Assembly: GCA_945860745.1 (NCBI GenBank)
Contig: CAMASH010000018.1
Location: 1-49,980, forward strand
From: Chthoniobacter flavus
Lineage (GTDB): Bacteria; Verrucomicrobiota; Verrucomicrobiia; Chthoniobacterales; Terrimicrobiaceae
DNA length: 49,980 nt
Direction: 5' to 3'
Below are positions 1 through 9,310 of this stretch, in pieces. Below the pieces are notes generated by a model, which had not been told where the DNA came from, made no database searches, and was given only the letters and a program-made list of their open reading frames with translations. Position numbers and translations under genes: made by a program. The stretch's first letter is position 1; each line of letters starts with the position of its first letter.

Positions 1-179
1 GCTCGCATAGATCGCCATCCATTGCCATCTCGCTCTCAAAGCAAAAGAATGAAGGACGGAGGCGGTCTCCAATGCCATTCGGGGCTAACCCTTCCCGCGC
101 GCAGGACGCGTGACAGGCCGCTTCGTGAACGCTCTTCCCGAGCAGGCGCAAGGGTCGAGTTTTAGCAGAAAAACGGATC

Positions 180-209
180 CAAATGTCAATAGGCATGGCC
201 TGACCCCTT
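180..209 (+). repeat. REP/RAYT-like motif
   Basis: The stretch holds AAATGTCAA followed seven bases later by GGCCTGACCCCTT. From memory this pair resembles sequence found near REP-associated tyrosine transposases in many genomes. No transposase is present and no second copy is seen in the window. It lies directly before a coding remnant that lacks a 5' end, so it may mark the breakpoint. Positions 1-179 upstream hold no gene or structure I can support. Confidence 0.25.
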
Positions 210-510
210 CGACGTCAATTCTGCGCCGTGTGAAATTGTCCTTTCTGGTCGGGCGGCCATTCCCGCGCGAGGTGCGTTTGCGCAGCCGGATGATCTCGGG
301 TGGCTGAATCCCCCGGCCAAGCTCGATAAGGCTCCGCGGCGGGTGGTGGAGCAGGCGGCGAAAAAAACCATGGGGTGGGGGGAATTGAGGACGGAGGCGA
401 ACCCGCGCGAGTTGCAGGCGTGGTTTGAAACCCTTCCGGAGGGCCGTTGGTTTGCGATTAAAGCAAAGGCTTTATTTTTAGACGGATTCGACAGCACGGA
501 CATCTTTTGA
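193..510 (+). pseudogene. C-terminal remnant of an unidentified protein
   Basis: An open frame of 105 codons runs from just after a stop at 190-192 to TGA at 508-510. It has no convincing start: the first Met codon is at 370 and the only earlier candidate is a GTG near 337. The last 50 codons read like a real protein (ELRTEANPRELQAWF, then LPEGRWFAIKAKALF), with an amphipathic pattern and no low-complexity bias. The 5' edge meets a REP-like motif, which fits a gene cut off by a rearrangement. I do not recognise the family. An antisense frame over the same bases looks like a shadow. It could instead be a short intact gene starting at 337. Confidence 0.35.
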
Positions 511-591
511 TACCCCTGCGCCGCAGATTTGATGCGGCCGCACGAGTCTTCTCCTTTCAGCCGCGAAAAATCGTGCTATGTGATCGACCTA

Positions 592-3500
592 ATGACGACC
601 CAGCCCGCCCAGCCCAACCCGCCCCGCCGAGGGTTCCGGTGGGGCCGTGTCCTGGTGGCGGGGGTGCTCTGGCTGGTCGCGCTCTGGCTGGTCCATCCGC
701 CGGTGCTGGCCCGCGTGGTGCGGTTCGGACTGATGCGGGCGGCGGCGGACGCGGACTTGCGGCTGGAGGTCGGAAAAATCCAGGCCCGGATCGGTCAGCC
801 GCTGGTTTTTGAAAAGGTGCGCCTGCGGGCGCAGGACGCCGCGGTCTCGCGCACGGCGGCGGATGCGGCCCGGGTTGAGATCGGGTTCAATTGGCCCTGG
901 CAGGCTTTCTCCGGGGAAAAGCGCGTGGTCCGCGCCGTGCTGGTCGAGGACCTGCGGGGCGTCTTTGATTTGCGACCGCCCGAGGGAGCGGCCCCTTCGC
1001 CGCTGCCGGATCTGACTCCGGCGGAACAACGGGCCCAGGCGGAACGGACTTTGCAGTTTCTGCCGAAACGAGCGGAGTTGCGTCACGCCAGCCTGGAGGT
1101 TCTCGCGCCGGAGCAATCCTACTATTTGGAAGACGCCGCGGCGGTTTTCAGCGAAGAGGCCACCGGAAAATTCCACGCCGCGGCCGCCGAGATCCATGCC
1201 GGCAACATTCATGAGAGCCTCGGCACGCTGGAGGGGATCACGGCCTGGAAGGGCGGGACGGCTTATCTGGCCGATCTTGCCGTGCGCGACGGACTCAAAA
1301 TCGAAAACTTCCTCATCGAACTCGCCCGCCCCGGCGGCCTGGCCATGGGATTGGACGCGGCCGTTTACGGGGGTTCGCTGCGGGCCGATGTTTCTCTCGG
1401 CACTCAAGCCGGCCAGGTGGCGGTCGATGCCGCGGTTTGGGCCTCGCAGGTGAATGCGAGTCCGTTGTCCACCCTGCTTGGCTTGAAGGGAAAAGCGGAG
1501 GGCGTCCTGCGCGAGGGACGGTTCACCTTCCGGGGCATCCCGGCCCAGGCCCTGGACGGCCAGGCTTCGCTGCGGCTGGCGGCGGACGGATTCCGCTGGA
1601 ACAAACGGGGTTGGGAGTCGCTGAAAATCGGCGCGAATTTGATCCACCGGCGGCTGGCGGTGAGTGATTTTGAATTGCGGCAGAAAGACAACACCCTCGC
1701 GGGCAATGGCGAGGTCCTGGTCACACGGGACTTGCACGGTTTGGCCAAGGCACCATTTCTGCTGAATCTCTCGGGCTCGATCAAGGACCTGGGCGCGTTG
1801 GCGGGATTGTTTGGTCCGCCCTTCGACGAGATGAGCGGACGCATGAGCCTGAGCAGTTCGGTCAACGGGCAGGATGGACGGCTGACCGGTTTCCTGAGTC
1901 TGGAAGCCTCGGACATGAACTTCCGCCAACATCCGATTCAATCGGGACGGGTCGAGGTGAATTTTGCCAACAACGAGGCGCAGGTTTCGCAGTGCGAATT
2001 CTGGAGCGGAACGGATTACCTGCGGGGCAAGGGTGCGGTGGCCATTGCGGCACCGCATAATTACTCCGGCGAGATCCAGGCCCGCTCGGAGGACCTTGCC
2101 GCCTATCTCAGTTTCTTCCCGCAGGCGGGTGTTCCCGCCATTTCCGGCGGCGCGGTGCAGGTCCGCTGGCAGGGCGACGGCACCACGTCCGCGCATTCGG
2201 GGGCCTTCAATGTTTCGCTCGATCAGTTCGTTTCGGAACGCACGCCCAGCGGACTGACCGGACGTTTCGCGGGCACCTATTCGCCCCAGAACGTCTACTT
2301 CAGCGGCTTCGAGCTGGACCAGGGTCCCCTGCGTTTCTCCACCCAGGCGACTCTGGCCAATTCCGGCCTCAAACTCAAAAACGCCATCCTGCGCGGCGGC
2401 GGGCGCGACCTGGCCGATGCCGAGATTTTTCTGCCGCTGGATCCCTTCGCCCTGGCGGCCGGCAAACCGTTGCAGGAAGCCATGCTGCCGGATAAGGAGG
2501 TCTATGCCAGCGTGGCCTCGCGCGGCTCCCTCGGCCTGCGTGATCTGCTGCGTCTGGCTGGCAACGATCTGCCGGTGGAGGGAACGCTCCAGCTCGCTCT
2601 CAAGGCCTCCGGTCTGCCCGCGGCGCTGGCCCTTGACGGAAAAATCGAAGGCCGCGGCCTGGCCATGCGCTTTGAAAACGAAACCGGTCCGGTCTCGCAA
2701 CTCGACGCCACCCTTCGCGCCGCCAACGGCACGGCGGTGCTGGCTGGCGTGGTGAATACGCGCGGACTGCCTCCGCTCACCCTCAAGGCGGAGAGTCCGT
2801 TCGGGTTTGCCAGGGCCGCCGATGGATCCCTGCGCTGGATGAACCCGGACGGACAGATTGCCGCGCAATTGGAAATCCCCAAAACCAACCTGGGAATTTT
2901 CCGGGCCTTTTTTCCCGGCGTGCAAAACATCGAGGGCACGTTGTCCGGCGGCCTGACCGCCACGGGCACGGTGGCGAAGCCGGAACTGAACGGCCGGCTC
3001 GCCCTCACCGGAGGCCGGATCAAGGTCTCCACCCGCGCCCCGGTCCTCGGGAATCTGAACGGCGCGGTGAAGTTCGACCCGGCCGGAGCCACCATCGAAA
3101 AATTCACCGGCGATGTCGCCGCCGGTCCGTTTGAAATCCGCGGCGGCGTTTCCTTCGCCGATTTTTCCAACCTGCAATACGACCTGATCTTCAAAGGCGA
3201 CAAAATCCTCCTCGCCCGCGATCCCGGCCTGCGTCTGCGGGCCAACGTCGATCTTCGCGCCGCGGGCAATTCCGCCGCCGGATCGGTTACGGGTTCGGTG
3301 CGTTTGGTGGACGGACGGATTTACCGGCGGCTGGAGATCACGCCGCTGCTCGCGCCCTCGCCGGTGGACGAGGCGTTCTTTGTTCCCCCGCGTTTCGACG
3401 GCTTGGCACCCGCTCCTTTCGGCGCGTGGAAGTTGGACGTTACCATCAAAAACGAGACCCCTTTCACGCTGGTCGGCAACCTGGCTGCGGGCGAGATCGT

Positions 3501-4077
3501 GCCCGACCTGCGCCTGACCGGAACTCTGGGGCGGCCGGTTCCCATCGGCCGCATCGAGGTGAAGGGCGCCCGCGCGTTCCTCCCGTTCACCACAATGAAT
3601 GTCGACAATGGATTCATTGATTTTATCGAGAGCGATCCGTGGATGCCGCAGCTCGACATCCGCGCCTCCGCGCAGGCCCTCGACTACGACGTGCAGGCCT
3701 TGGCCTTCGGTCCCCTCAACGAACGCCACCTCATCCTGCGCTCCGATCCGCCCCTGTCGCAGGAATCGCTCATTCTCCTGCTTACGGCGGGTCTGCCGCC
3801 CGGCGTCTTTGCCGGGGCGGGCTTCGGCGAAGCCGCCGTCGGTCAGGGCGGCCTGCTCTTGCTGCGCGCCTTCGTCCGGCAGTTTGACACCCAAAAAGTC
3901 GATCTCGATTCCCTGGTCAACCGCCTGCAAATCAGCTCGGTGCCGCCGGAGCTCCAGGGCCGCCGGGCCACGCTGCGCGGCAGATTCCGGCTCTGGCAGG
4001 GACTTTCCCTCATGAGCGAACGCGACAGCTTCGGGTTTTACAACGCCGGGGCGACCTACAGCCTGCGTTTTCGATGA
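592..4077 (+). CDS. tamB: TamB-like translocation/assembly module protein (DUF490)
   Basis: This is a 1161-residue AsmA/TamB-type protein. Such proteins span the periplasm as long beta-rich grooves and, with a TamA partner, serve outer-membrane protein insertion and/or phospholipid transfer. A cytoplasmic basic stretch is followed by one membrane segment (about residues 20-40, VLVAGVLWLVALWLV), then about 1000 residues of repetitive beta-strand sequence. The C-terminal DUF490 part is recognisable (GRIEVKGARAFLPF, then MNVDNGFIDF, and a closing YSLRFR). The frame is open from 529, but ATG 592 puts the basic residues right before the membrane segment and is preferred. Its TGA overlaps the start of the Omp85 partner gene (ATGA), the usual tamA/tamB pairing in reversed order. 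The family is clear; the exact cargo is not. Confidence 0.9.
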   Translation: MTTQPAQPNPPRRGFRWGRVLVAGVLWLVALWLVHPPVLARVVRFGLMRAAADADLRLEVGKIQARIGQPLVFEKVRLRAQDAAVSRTAADAARVEIGFNWPWQAFSGEKRVVRAVLVEDLRGVFDLRPPEGAAPSPLPDLTPAEQRAQAERTLQFLPKRAELRHASLEVLAPEQSYYLEDAAAVFSEEATGKFHAAAAEIHAGNIHESLGTLEGITAWKGGTAYLADLAVRDGLKIENFLIELARPGGLAMGLDAAVYGGSLRADVSLGTQAGQVAVDAAVWASQVNASPLSTLLGLKGKAEGVLREGRFTFRGIPAQALDGQASLRLAADGFRWNKRGWESLKIGANLIHRRLAVSDFELRQKDNTLAGNGEVLVTRDLHGLAKAPFLLNLSGSIKDLGALAGLFGPPFDEMSGRMSLSSSVNGQDGRLTGFLSLEASDMNFRQHPIQSGRVEVNFANNEAQVSQCEFWSGTDYLRGKGAVAIAAPHNYSGEIQARSEDLAAYLSFFPQAGVPAISGGAVQVRWQGDGTTSAHSGAFNVSLDQFVSERTPSGLTGRFAGTYSPQNVYFSGFELDQGPLRFSTQATLANSGLKLKNAILRGGGRDLADAEIFLPLDPFALAAGKPLQEAMLPDKEVYASVASRGSLGLRDLLRLAGNDLPVEGTLQLALKASGLPAALALDGKIEGRGLAMRFENETGPVSQLDATLRAANGTAVLAGVVNTRGLPPLTLKAESPFGFARAADGSLRWMNPDGQIAAQLEIPKTNLGIFRAFFPGVQNIEGTLSGGLTATGTVAKPELNGRLALTGGRIKVSTRAPVLGNLNGAVKFDPAGATIEKFTGDVAAGPFEIRGGVSFADFSNLQYDLIFKGDKILLARDPGLRLRANVDLRAAGNSAAGSVTGSVRLVDGRIYRRLEITPLLAPSPVDEAFFVPPRFDGLAPAPFGAWKLDVTIKNETPFTLVGNLAAGEIVPDLRLTGTLGRPVPIGRIEVKGARAFLPFTTMNVDNGFIDFIESDPWMPQLDIRASAQALDYDVQALAFGPLNERHLILRSDPPLSQESLILLLTAGLPPGVFAGAGFGEAAVGQGGLLLLRAFVRQFDTQKVDLDSLVNRLQISSVPPELQGRRATLRGRFRLWQGLSLMSERDSFGFYNAGATYSLRFR

Positions 4078-6089
4078 AGAAACTTTTCCTCGTGGCAACG
4101 GGGATCATTCTTCTGGCGGACCCGGCGCGGGCGCAAAACGCCGGGGACTTTTCTTTCGAGGGCGGGACCGTTTTCACCCGGGCCGAATTGGTCCGCGCCC
4201 TGCGCCGCTATGACCTCTCGCTCGATCCTCCCATCGAGGCGACCACCGCGGACGATGCCGCGTATTTTCTGCGCGAGTTTCTTTTCGGTCAGGGCTTCCC
4301 CGAGGCCGAGGTGGGCTATGCCATCACGGGCAGGCAGGTCGTCTTCACGATCACGGAGGGTCCGCGTTTCGAACTCGGGCAGGTGGATTTTCTGGGTTCG
4401 GAAGTCGTCACCCGCGAGCGCATGCGGGACATCCTCATCGCCCAGGTGCGCCAGCAAACGCGTTCGCCTATTGGCCGGCTTCGCTATGTGGAAAGCGCGG
4501 TGCAGGACGGCGCCGAACGCATCCGTCTGGCCCTGGTGCAGGAAGGGTTCCTGGACGCGCAGGTCACCGCGACGCCGGCCTTCGAAGGGATGCTGGTCAA
4601 TATCAGCAGCGCGGTGGAATCAGGTCGGCAATACCACATCCGCGAAGTGATTTTGCAAGGCGGCGGAATCCCGCCGGATGCCGAAGCGGCCGCGGCGGCC
4701 TTTCGCGAAAAAATCTACCGCCCCGGCGATGAATATCTGGCCCGTTCGCGGGTGCAGGATGTCCTGCGCAAGGAGGGATTCTTCGAGGCCAGGGTGGAGG
4801 AGCAGACGACCTTTCAGGGGGAAGACGGCTCGGTGCGCATCGTCCTGAACATCCAGCCCGGCGCACGCTACAGTCTGGGAAAGATCACCGTGGATGGAAA
4901 CCGCCAGACGCTGGCCCTCGCCATCATGCGGCGGCTGGGACTGCGGCCGGGTGTCTATAATTCCTCGGCGGTTGATGCGGGCGTGAGACGGCTGTGGTTC
5001 AGCGGCGCGTTCTCCGACGTGAACATCAAGGAAGTTCCGACGAAAAACGAAACGGTGGATGTGCAGATCGAGGTCAAGGAAGGCCAGGCCAAACAGGTTT
5101 CCGCCACGGTGGGCTATGGCGAATGGAACCGCGCCTTCGCTGAGGGCGCGTACACGGATCGCAATTTCCTGGGCACCTTGAATCGGTTTTCCCTCAAGGC
5201 CTACGTCTCGCAGCGCAGTCATGGCCTCGGGGCCAGCTTGAGCGATCCGTGGTTTTTACAAACCGAGATCATCGCCACGGTGTCCGCTCTCTACACGCGG
5301 CTGGAACAGCCGGCTTACAGCGCCACGCAATATGGCGGCGGCGTCAGCATGGAACGACGAGATAATCCGGGCAATCAAACCGGCTGGCGATTGGGCTATC
5401 AATGGAAGGTGGTGACGGATTCCACCGTGGACGCCGACGACGAACTCGACGGGGCCGCGCTCAATTACACGCTGGGCGAACTGAGCTATCAACAGACACT
5501 CGACCGCCGCAATGACCTGCTCACACCCATGAAGGGCTACTACCTCACCGCCAAGGCCGATATCGCTTCGCAGTTTTTGCTCGGTGAAATTTCCTACGGG
5601 CGCCTGAGCGGACAGGCCACCTGGTATCTGCCGCTGCGGCCCATCATTCCAGAGCGGCCGTTTGTCCCCTTCGTCGTGCTGAACAGCCGGGCCGGTCTCA
5701 TGCTGCCCTTTGCCGGAACGGAAGAAATTCCGATTCAGGAGCGGTTTTTTCTGGGCGGTCCGGACACCGTGCGCAGCTTCCAACTCGATGGCCTCGGGCC
5801 GAAAGATGCTGACGGCTACCTGGAAGGCGGCCTGGCCTATTTGCTGGGCAACGCCGAAATCCAATGGCCGGTGTGGAAAGCTTTCTACCTCGCGGCGTTT
5901 GTGGATGTGGGAAATCTCTCCCCCACCGTCGAAGACTTCAACTGGGACGAAACCCGCATCGGGGTCGGACTGGGCGGACGGGTTTACACCCCGCTGGGCG
6001 CCATCCGGGTCGATTACGGACACAATCTCATCCGCAAGGACGGTGATCCGGCCGGAGCGTGGCAGTTCGGATTCGGCTTCACCTTTTAG
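4074..6089 (+). CDS. tamA: Omp85/TamA-like outer-membrane assembly protein
   Basis: A 671-residue outer-membrane beta-barrel of the BamA/TamA superfamily. A signal peptide is visible (MKKLFLVATGIILL, cleavage near ARA-QN at 20-22). Several POTRA-type modules follow (about 22-340; GPRFELGQVDFLGS and GARYSLGKITVDGN are typical repeats), then a 16-strand barrel of the bacterial surface antigen type (about 345-671). The barrel has the FFLGGPDTVRSF loop, which corresponds to the conserved lid-loop motif, and a terminal Phe (GFGFTF), the beta-signal expected for outer-membrane insertion. It is shorter than BamA (about 800) and close to TamA (about 580). Start overlap with tamB makes TamA the best call; a second BamA should exist elsewhere in the genome. 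Confidence 0.9.
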   Translation: MKKLFLVATGIILLADPARAQNAGDFSFEGGTVFTRAELVRALRRYDLSLDPPIEATTADDAAYFLREFLFGQGFPEAEVGYAITGRQVVFTITEGPRFELGQVDFLGSEVVTRERMRDILIAQVRQQTRSPIGRLRYVESAVQDGAERIRLALVQEGFLDAQVTATPAFEGMLVNISSAVESGRQYHIREVILQGGGIPPDAEAAAAAFREKIYRPGDEYLARSRVQDVLRKEGFFEARVEEQTTFQGEDGSVRIVLNIQPGARYSLGKITVDGNRQTLALAIMRRLGLRPGVYNSSAVDAGVRRLWFSGAFSDVNIKEVPTKNETVDVQIEVKEGQAKQVSATVGYGEWNRAFAEGAYTDRNFLGTLNRFSLKAYVSQRSHGLGASLSDPWFLQTEIIATVSALYTRLEQPAYSATQYGGGVSMERRDNPGNQTGWRLGYQWKVVTDSTVDADDELDGAALNYTLGELSYQQTLDRRNDLLTPMKGYYLTAKADIASQFLLGEISYGRLSGQATWYLPLRPIIPERPFVPFVVLNSRAGLMLPFAGTEEIPIQERFFLGGPDTVRSFQLDGLGPKDADGYLEGGLAYLLGNAEIQWPVWKAFYLAAFVDVGNLSPTVEDFNWDETRIGVGLGGRVYTPLGAIRVDYGHNLIRKDGDPAGAWQFGFGFTF

Positions 6090-6137
6090 CCACCTGCCGC
6101 TTGCCTGCAGTGGAATTCGAGCTTACTTGAAGACCTG

Positions 6138-6692
6138 ATGCGAATCCCGTGGCGTGTGATTGGAATTTTTGCGGCCGTTTGGGTCGTGGCGGCCGTGGTG
6201 ATTCTTTGGGCCCGGGCCGCGCGTCCCACCCCGGCTTCGCTGGCGGCCTACATCGACAAGAATCCCATCGCCGATCTCGCCCCCGCCCAGCGCGCGAAGG
6301 TCATTGAGCGGGTGGCGGCCCAGTTGAACAAACTCAACTTTGATCAGCGGCAGGAGCTGCGAAAAACCCGGGACGACCGCCGGCTTTTCGAGCAAATGAC
6401 CGAGGAGGAGCGCAGACGCTTCCTCGACCTCACCCTGCCCGAGGGCTTCCGCCAGCTCATGCTCGCCCTGAACAAGATGGACCCCGAAAAGCGCAAAAAA
6501 CTCGTCCAGCGCGCCCTGGACGATATCGAGAAAGACAACCCCGAAGTGAACGAGCGCATCGACCGGGTCGAGGTGCAGAAGATGCTCTCGCAGGGGATGG
6601 ATTCCTTTTACAGCGAGGCCAGCGCGGACGTGAAACTCGATTTCGCCCCTGTCATCGAGCAAATCCAGCGGGCCACGCAGAACATGCGATGA
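6138..6692 (+). CDS. Membrane-anchored small helical protein of unknown function
   Basis: 184 residues: one N-terminal membrane segment (about 7-25, VIGIFAAVWVVAAVVILW) followed by a strongly charged, mostly helical domain rich in Arg, Lys and Glu (KVIERVAAQLNKLNFDQRQEL, EEERRRFLDLTLPEGF). No catalytic motif is visible. The repeated pattern of 'do not exceed' helices is reminiscent of anchored coiled-coil proteins often annotated as hypothetical in planctomycetes and verrucomicrobia. It follows tamA by 48 bp and its stop overlaps the next start (ATGA), so it belongs to the same transcript and is probably an envelope protein. Function unknown. Confidence 0.75.
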   Translation: MRIPWRVIGIFAAVWVVAAVVILWARAARPTPASLAAYIDKNPIADLAPAQRAKVIERVAAQLNKLNFDQRQELRKTRDDRRLFEQMTEEERRRFLDLTLPEGFRQLMLALNKMDPEKRKKLVQRALDDIEKDNPEVNERIDRVEVQKMLSQGMDSFYSEASADVKLDFAPVIEQIQRATQNMR

Positions 6693-7324
6693 AGCGAAGT
6701 CCGGAAACCGTGGCATCGGGTGGATTCGCCTGCGGCTCAGATCTTCGCGGTCGCTTCGGTTCCCGCCGATGCGTCAACCCATCGGCAAGATGCCGATGCC
6801 ACTTTGAATTGGGGAAGCGCGGCTTCACCGTGATCGAACTCCTCGTCTGCATCGCCGTCATCGCCCTGCTGGCCGGCATTGCCATTCCCTCCCTCAGCGT
6901 CGCCCGGGCCCGGGCCGAGGCCGCTCAATGCCTGGGCAACCTTCGCGGTCTGGGAGCGGCCTTGAGCCTCTATCTCGGCGAGAATCAAATGACCATGCCG
7001 CCCCTGGCCGCCGCGCGCGCCAACAAAACCGAGGAAGTCGCCGTGATCGACAACACCCTCGACCGCTATCTCGACAGTCCCAAGGTCTTCACCTGCCCGG
7101 CGGGACGGAAAATCGCCGAAACCACCGGCACGAGCTATTTCTGGAACAGCGCCCTCAGCGGTCAATCGATGGGCGGGTTGAACTTCTTCGGCTTCGTCAC
7201 CGATCTCAGCAAAATCCCCGTGCTGGTGGACAAGGAAGGCTGGCACAAAAATACCGAGGACAAGGTCAACCACCTCTTCGCCGACGGACACGCCACCAAG
7301 GATCTGCGGCTTTTCGCGGAATAG
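6689..7324 (+). CDS. Type II secretion/type IV pilin-like pseudopilin
   Basis: A class III leader is plain at residues 43-70: KRG-FTVIELLVCIAVIALL, with cleavage after Gly45 and Glu at +5 of the mature chain. After the hydrophobic helix comes a short globular domain ending in NHLFADGHA, similar to the H-X9-DG tail of the many pseudopilins of PVC bacteria. The 45-residue leader before the cleavage site is unusually long and rich in Arg and Cys; it is translated from DNA that contains a perfect hairpin (6780-6798). TTG at 6809 (reading MGKRGFTVIE) is therefore a credible alternative start. ATG 6689 is kept because it overlaps the preceding stop. The substrate or pseudopilus partner genes are not in the window. 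Confidence 0.8.
   Translation: MKRSPETVASGGFACGSDLRGRFGSRRCVNPSARCRCHFELGKRGFTVIELLVCIAVIALLAGIAIPSLSVARARAEAAQCLGNLRGLGAALSLYLGENQMTMPPLAAARANKTEEVAVIDNTLDRYLDSPKVFTCPAGRKIAETTGTSYFWNSALSGQSMGGLNFFGFVTDLSKIPVLVDKEGWHKNTEDKVNHLFADGHATKDLRLFAE
6780..6798. other. Perfect inverted repeat inside the pseudopilin leader
   Basis: CATCGGCA, a 3-base loop AGA, then TGCCGATG form a perfect 8-bp stem. It sits in the 120 bases that encode the odd leader of the pseudopilin. It could be a REP-like unit or an mRNA structure; if so, the true pseudopilin start would lie downstream at 6809. Confidence 0.35.
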
Positions 7325-7330
7325 AATATT

Positions 7331-8203
7331 ATGGTCCGCCTCGAGAATCTTTCCAAAGCCTTTCGGGGCCGACCGGCCCTGACCGGGCTTTCGCTGGAAA
7401 TCCAGCGCGGCGAAATCTTCGGCCTGCTTGGCCATAATGGCGCGGGCAAAAGCACGACCTTCGGGCTCATGCTCGGGCATCTACACCCTGATGGCGGCGA
7501 GGCCTTTATTGCCGGACATTCCGTGCAGCGCGACCGGGCCCGGGCCATCAGCCGGGTGGGGGCCATCTTCGAGACGCCCGCGTTTTACGAGTACATGAGC
7601 GGCTGGCACAACCTGCGCTTCTTCGTTTCTCTCTCCGGGCTCGTGCCGGATGAGCGGCTGATGGAGGCGGTCAAACTCGTCCGGCTGGAAAAGCGCATTC
7701 ACGATCCGGTGCGGGCCTACAGCCACGGCATGCGCCAAAGGCTGGCCCTCGCGCAGGCGCTCCTGCCCGATCCCGAGTTCATCCTGCTGGACGAACCGAC
7801 CGAGGGCCTCGATCCCGAAGGCATCCAGGAGATGCGCGAGATGATCCGCCATCTGCGCGACGAACGCGGGCTCACCGTCATGCTGTCCTCGCATTTGCTC
7901 TCCGAGGTCGAACTCCTCTGCGACCGCGTCGCCATCCTGCACCAGGGGCGGCTGATTTTTTGCGGTTCCTGGAAAAGCGGCGAACCGCAATGGCGCCTTG
8001 ATCTCGACGACTGGGCCAAAGCCGCGCCCGTGCTGGAAAGAGTGGGGGCGGTTTCCGGCGGGAAAAATCTGGTGAGCCTGCGCGCGGGCGGCGACATGGC
8101 CGACGTGGTGGCCGCCCTCGTGCAGGCCGGAGTGCGGGTGCGCGCGGTCGAACCGGTCAAGGCCACCCTGGAGGATTTTTACATGGGACACATCCTGCCA
8201 TGA
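7331..8203 (+). CDS. ABC transporter ATP-binding protein
   Basis: 290 residues. It hydrolyses ATP for an ABC-2 type exporter whose permease is the next gene. The Walker A motif is GHNGAGKST (about 35-43), the signature is YSHGMRQRLALAQ (about 131-143), and Walker B is FILLDEPTEGLDP (about 151-163), followed by the SSHLLSEVE switch-His region (about 187). The roughly 60-residue C-terminal extension is typical of the CcmA/NatA-like subfamily. It starts 6 bp after the pseudopilin stop and overlaps the permease by 4 bp (ATGA). The substrate cannot be told from sequence; similar pairs are linked to antibiotic, lipid or Na+ export, or to gliding (GldA). Confidence 0.92.
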   Translation: MVRLENLSKAFRGRPALTGLSLEIQRGEIFGLLGHNGAGKSTTFGLMLGHLHPDGGEAFIAGHSVQRDRARAISRVGAIFETPAFYEYMSGWHNLRFFVSLSGLVPDERLMEAVKLVRLEKRIHDPVRAYSHGMRQRLALAQALLPDPEFILLDEPTEGLDPEGIQEMREMIRHLRDERGLTVMLSSHLLSEVELLCDRVAILHQGRLIFCGSWKSGEPQWRLDLDDWAKAAPVLERVGAVSGGKNLVSLRAGGDMADVVAALVQAGVRVRAVEPVKATLEDFYMGHILP

Positions 8204-9045
8204 GCCTCTTTCTGCGCCAACTGGCTGGAGAGTTGCGCAAGCTCTTCGCCCGCAAACGGACCTTCATCGGCTTCGGCGCGTTTTTGGTTTTTGAAATCGT
8301 GGTGCTGTTTTTGCTCCGGCTGGAGAAGGTGCAAGGCACCGTCCGTCGCGTCATTGAAAATGCGGGCTACGATGCCTCGGTCTATTTGTCGGGATTGACC
8401 CTCGGGTTTCTCATTGTCATGTGGACGGTCTTCCTGCTGGAAGCGCTCTTCCTCGCCCTGGTGGCCGGCGATGTGGTGAGCAAGGAAGTCGAGGATGGCT
8501 CGATGCGCATGATGCTGTGCCGTCCGGTCAGCCGCGGCCGTATTCTGCTGCTGAAGGGATTGGTCGCTGCTCTTTACACCTTTGCCCTCACCCTGTTCGT
8601 CATGCTGACGGCCCTGCTGGCGGGATTCCTCAACAGCGGGGTGGGTGGGTTGTTTGTCTTCGCGCCGCTGGAGGGCGTGTTTGCTTTTTATGATTTCTGG
8701 CCGGGGTTGCTGCGTTATCTGGCGGCGGTTCCCCTGCTTTCGCTCAGCTTGTTCACCATCACCGCGCTGGCGTTTTGTCTTTCGTGTTTCAACATGAAAC
8801 CCTCCGCCGCCACCGTGATCACGCTGTCCATCCTTTTCGCGGATACGATCCTGAAAAACATCCCCTACTTTGAAAGTCTCAAGGGCCTGTTTCTCACCCA
8901 CAAGATGGCGGGCTGGATTCACGTTTTCGATTACCGCATCCCGTGGGAGATGATGGTGGAAAATTACGCCTGGCTGCTGGCCATCAATGCCACGCTGTTC
9001 CTCATCGGCTGGCAGTCCTTCGAACGGCGGGATTTCAAGTCGTGA
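8200..9045 (+). CDS. ABC-2 type transporter permease
   Basis: 281 residues with about six hydrophobic segments: near 20-42 (TFIGFGAFLVFEIVVLFLLRL), 60-95, 120-145, 180-205, 210-230 and 255-272. After the second segment the sequence GDVVSKEVEDGSMRMMLCRPVSR (about 88-110) is the conserved cytosolic loop of ABC-2 permeases that contacts the ATPase. It is the partner of the preceding ATPase, with which it overlaps. The 265 bases that follow (9046-9310) contain no gene I would call. Confidence 0.88.
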   Translation: MSLFLRQLAGELRKLFARKRTFIGFGAFLVFEIVVLFLLRLEKVQGTVRRVIENAGYDASVYLSGLTLGFLIVMWTVFLLEALFLALVAGDVVSKEVEDGSMRMMLCRPVSRGRILLLKGLVAALYTFALTLFVMLTALLAGFLNSGVGGLFVFAPLEGVFAFYDFWPGLLRYLAAVPLLSLSLFTITALAFCLSCFNMKPSAATVITLSILFADTILKNIPYFESLKGLFLTHKMAGWIHVFDYRIPWEMMVENYAWLLAINATLFLIGWQSFERRDFKS

Positions 9046-9310
9046 GCGTTCGTGTGGGGAATCTCGCCCGCGAGTAACCGCTCGTTAGCGCCGGGGAGAT
9101 CCGGCCAGAGAAACTGATCCGTGACGGTGGTGTCCTTGGGCTGCCGTCGCATGCCGTGCTGGTACCGCAATGCGGCGGGAGTGTCCAGACTTCGCGCGGC
9201 GGGTGCATTGCGTGATTGAATCACCAAGCCGGATACCGCACGGTCATGCCTAGAGTGATGATCCGGCCCACATTGCAGGAACTCGAAATGCGTCCTTTGG
9301 GCCACTGGTC

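Noticed and set aside
589-4098. Very long minus-strand open frame opposite tamB
   Set aside because: Antisense shadow from GC-rich codon bias: the predicted protein is Gln/Gly/Arg-rich, without domains, while the plus strand shows clear TamB features.
9046-9310. Minus-strand frame of about 113 codons across the gap before the GT39 gene
   Set aside because: It begins in the gap and runs into the permease gene antisense; no motif or ribosome site.
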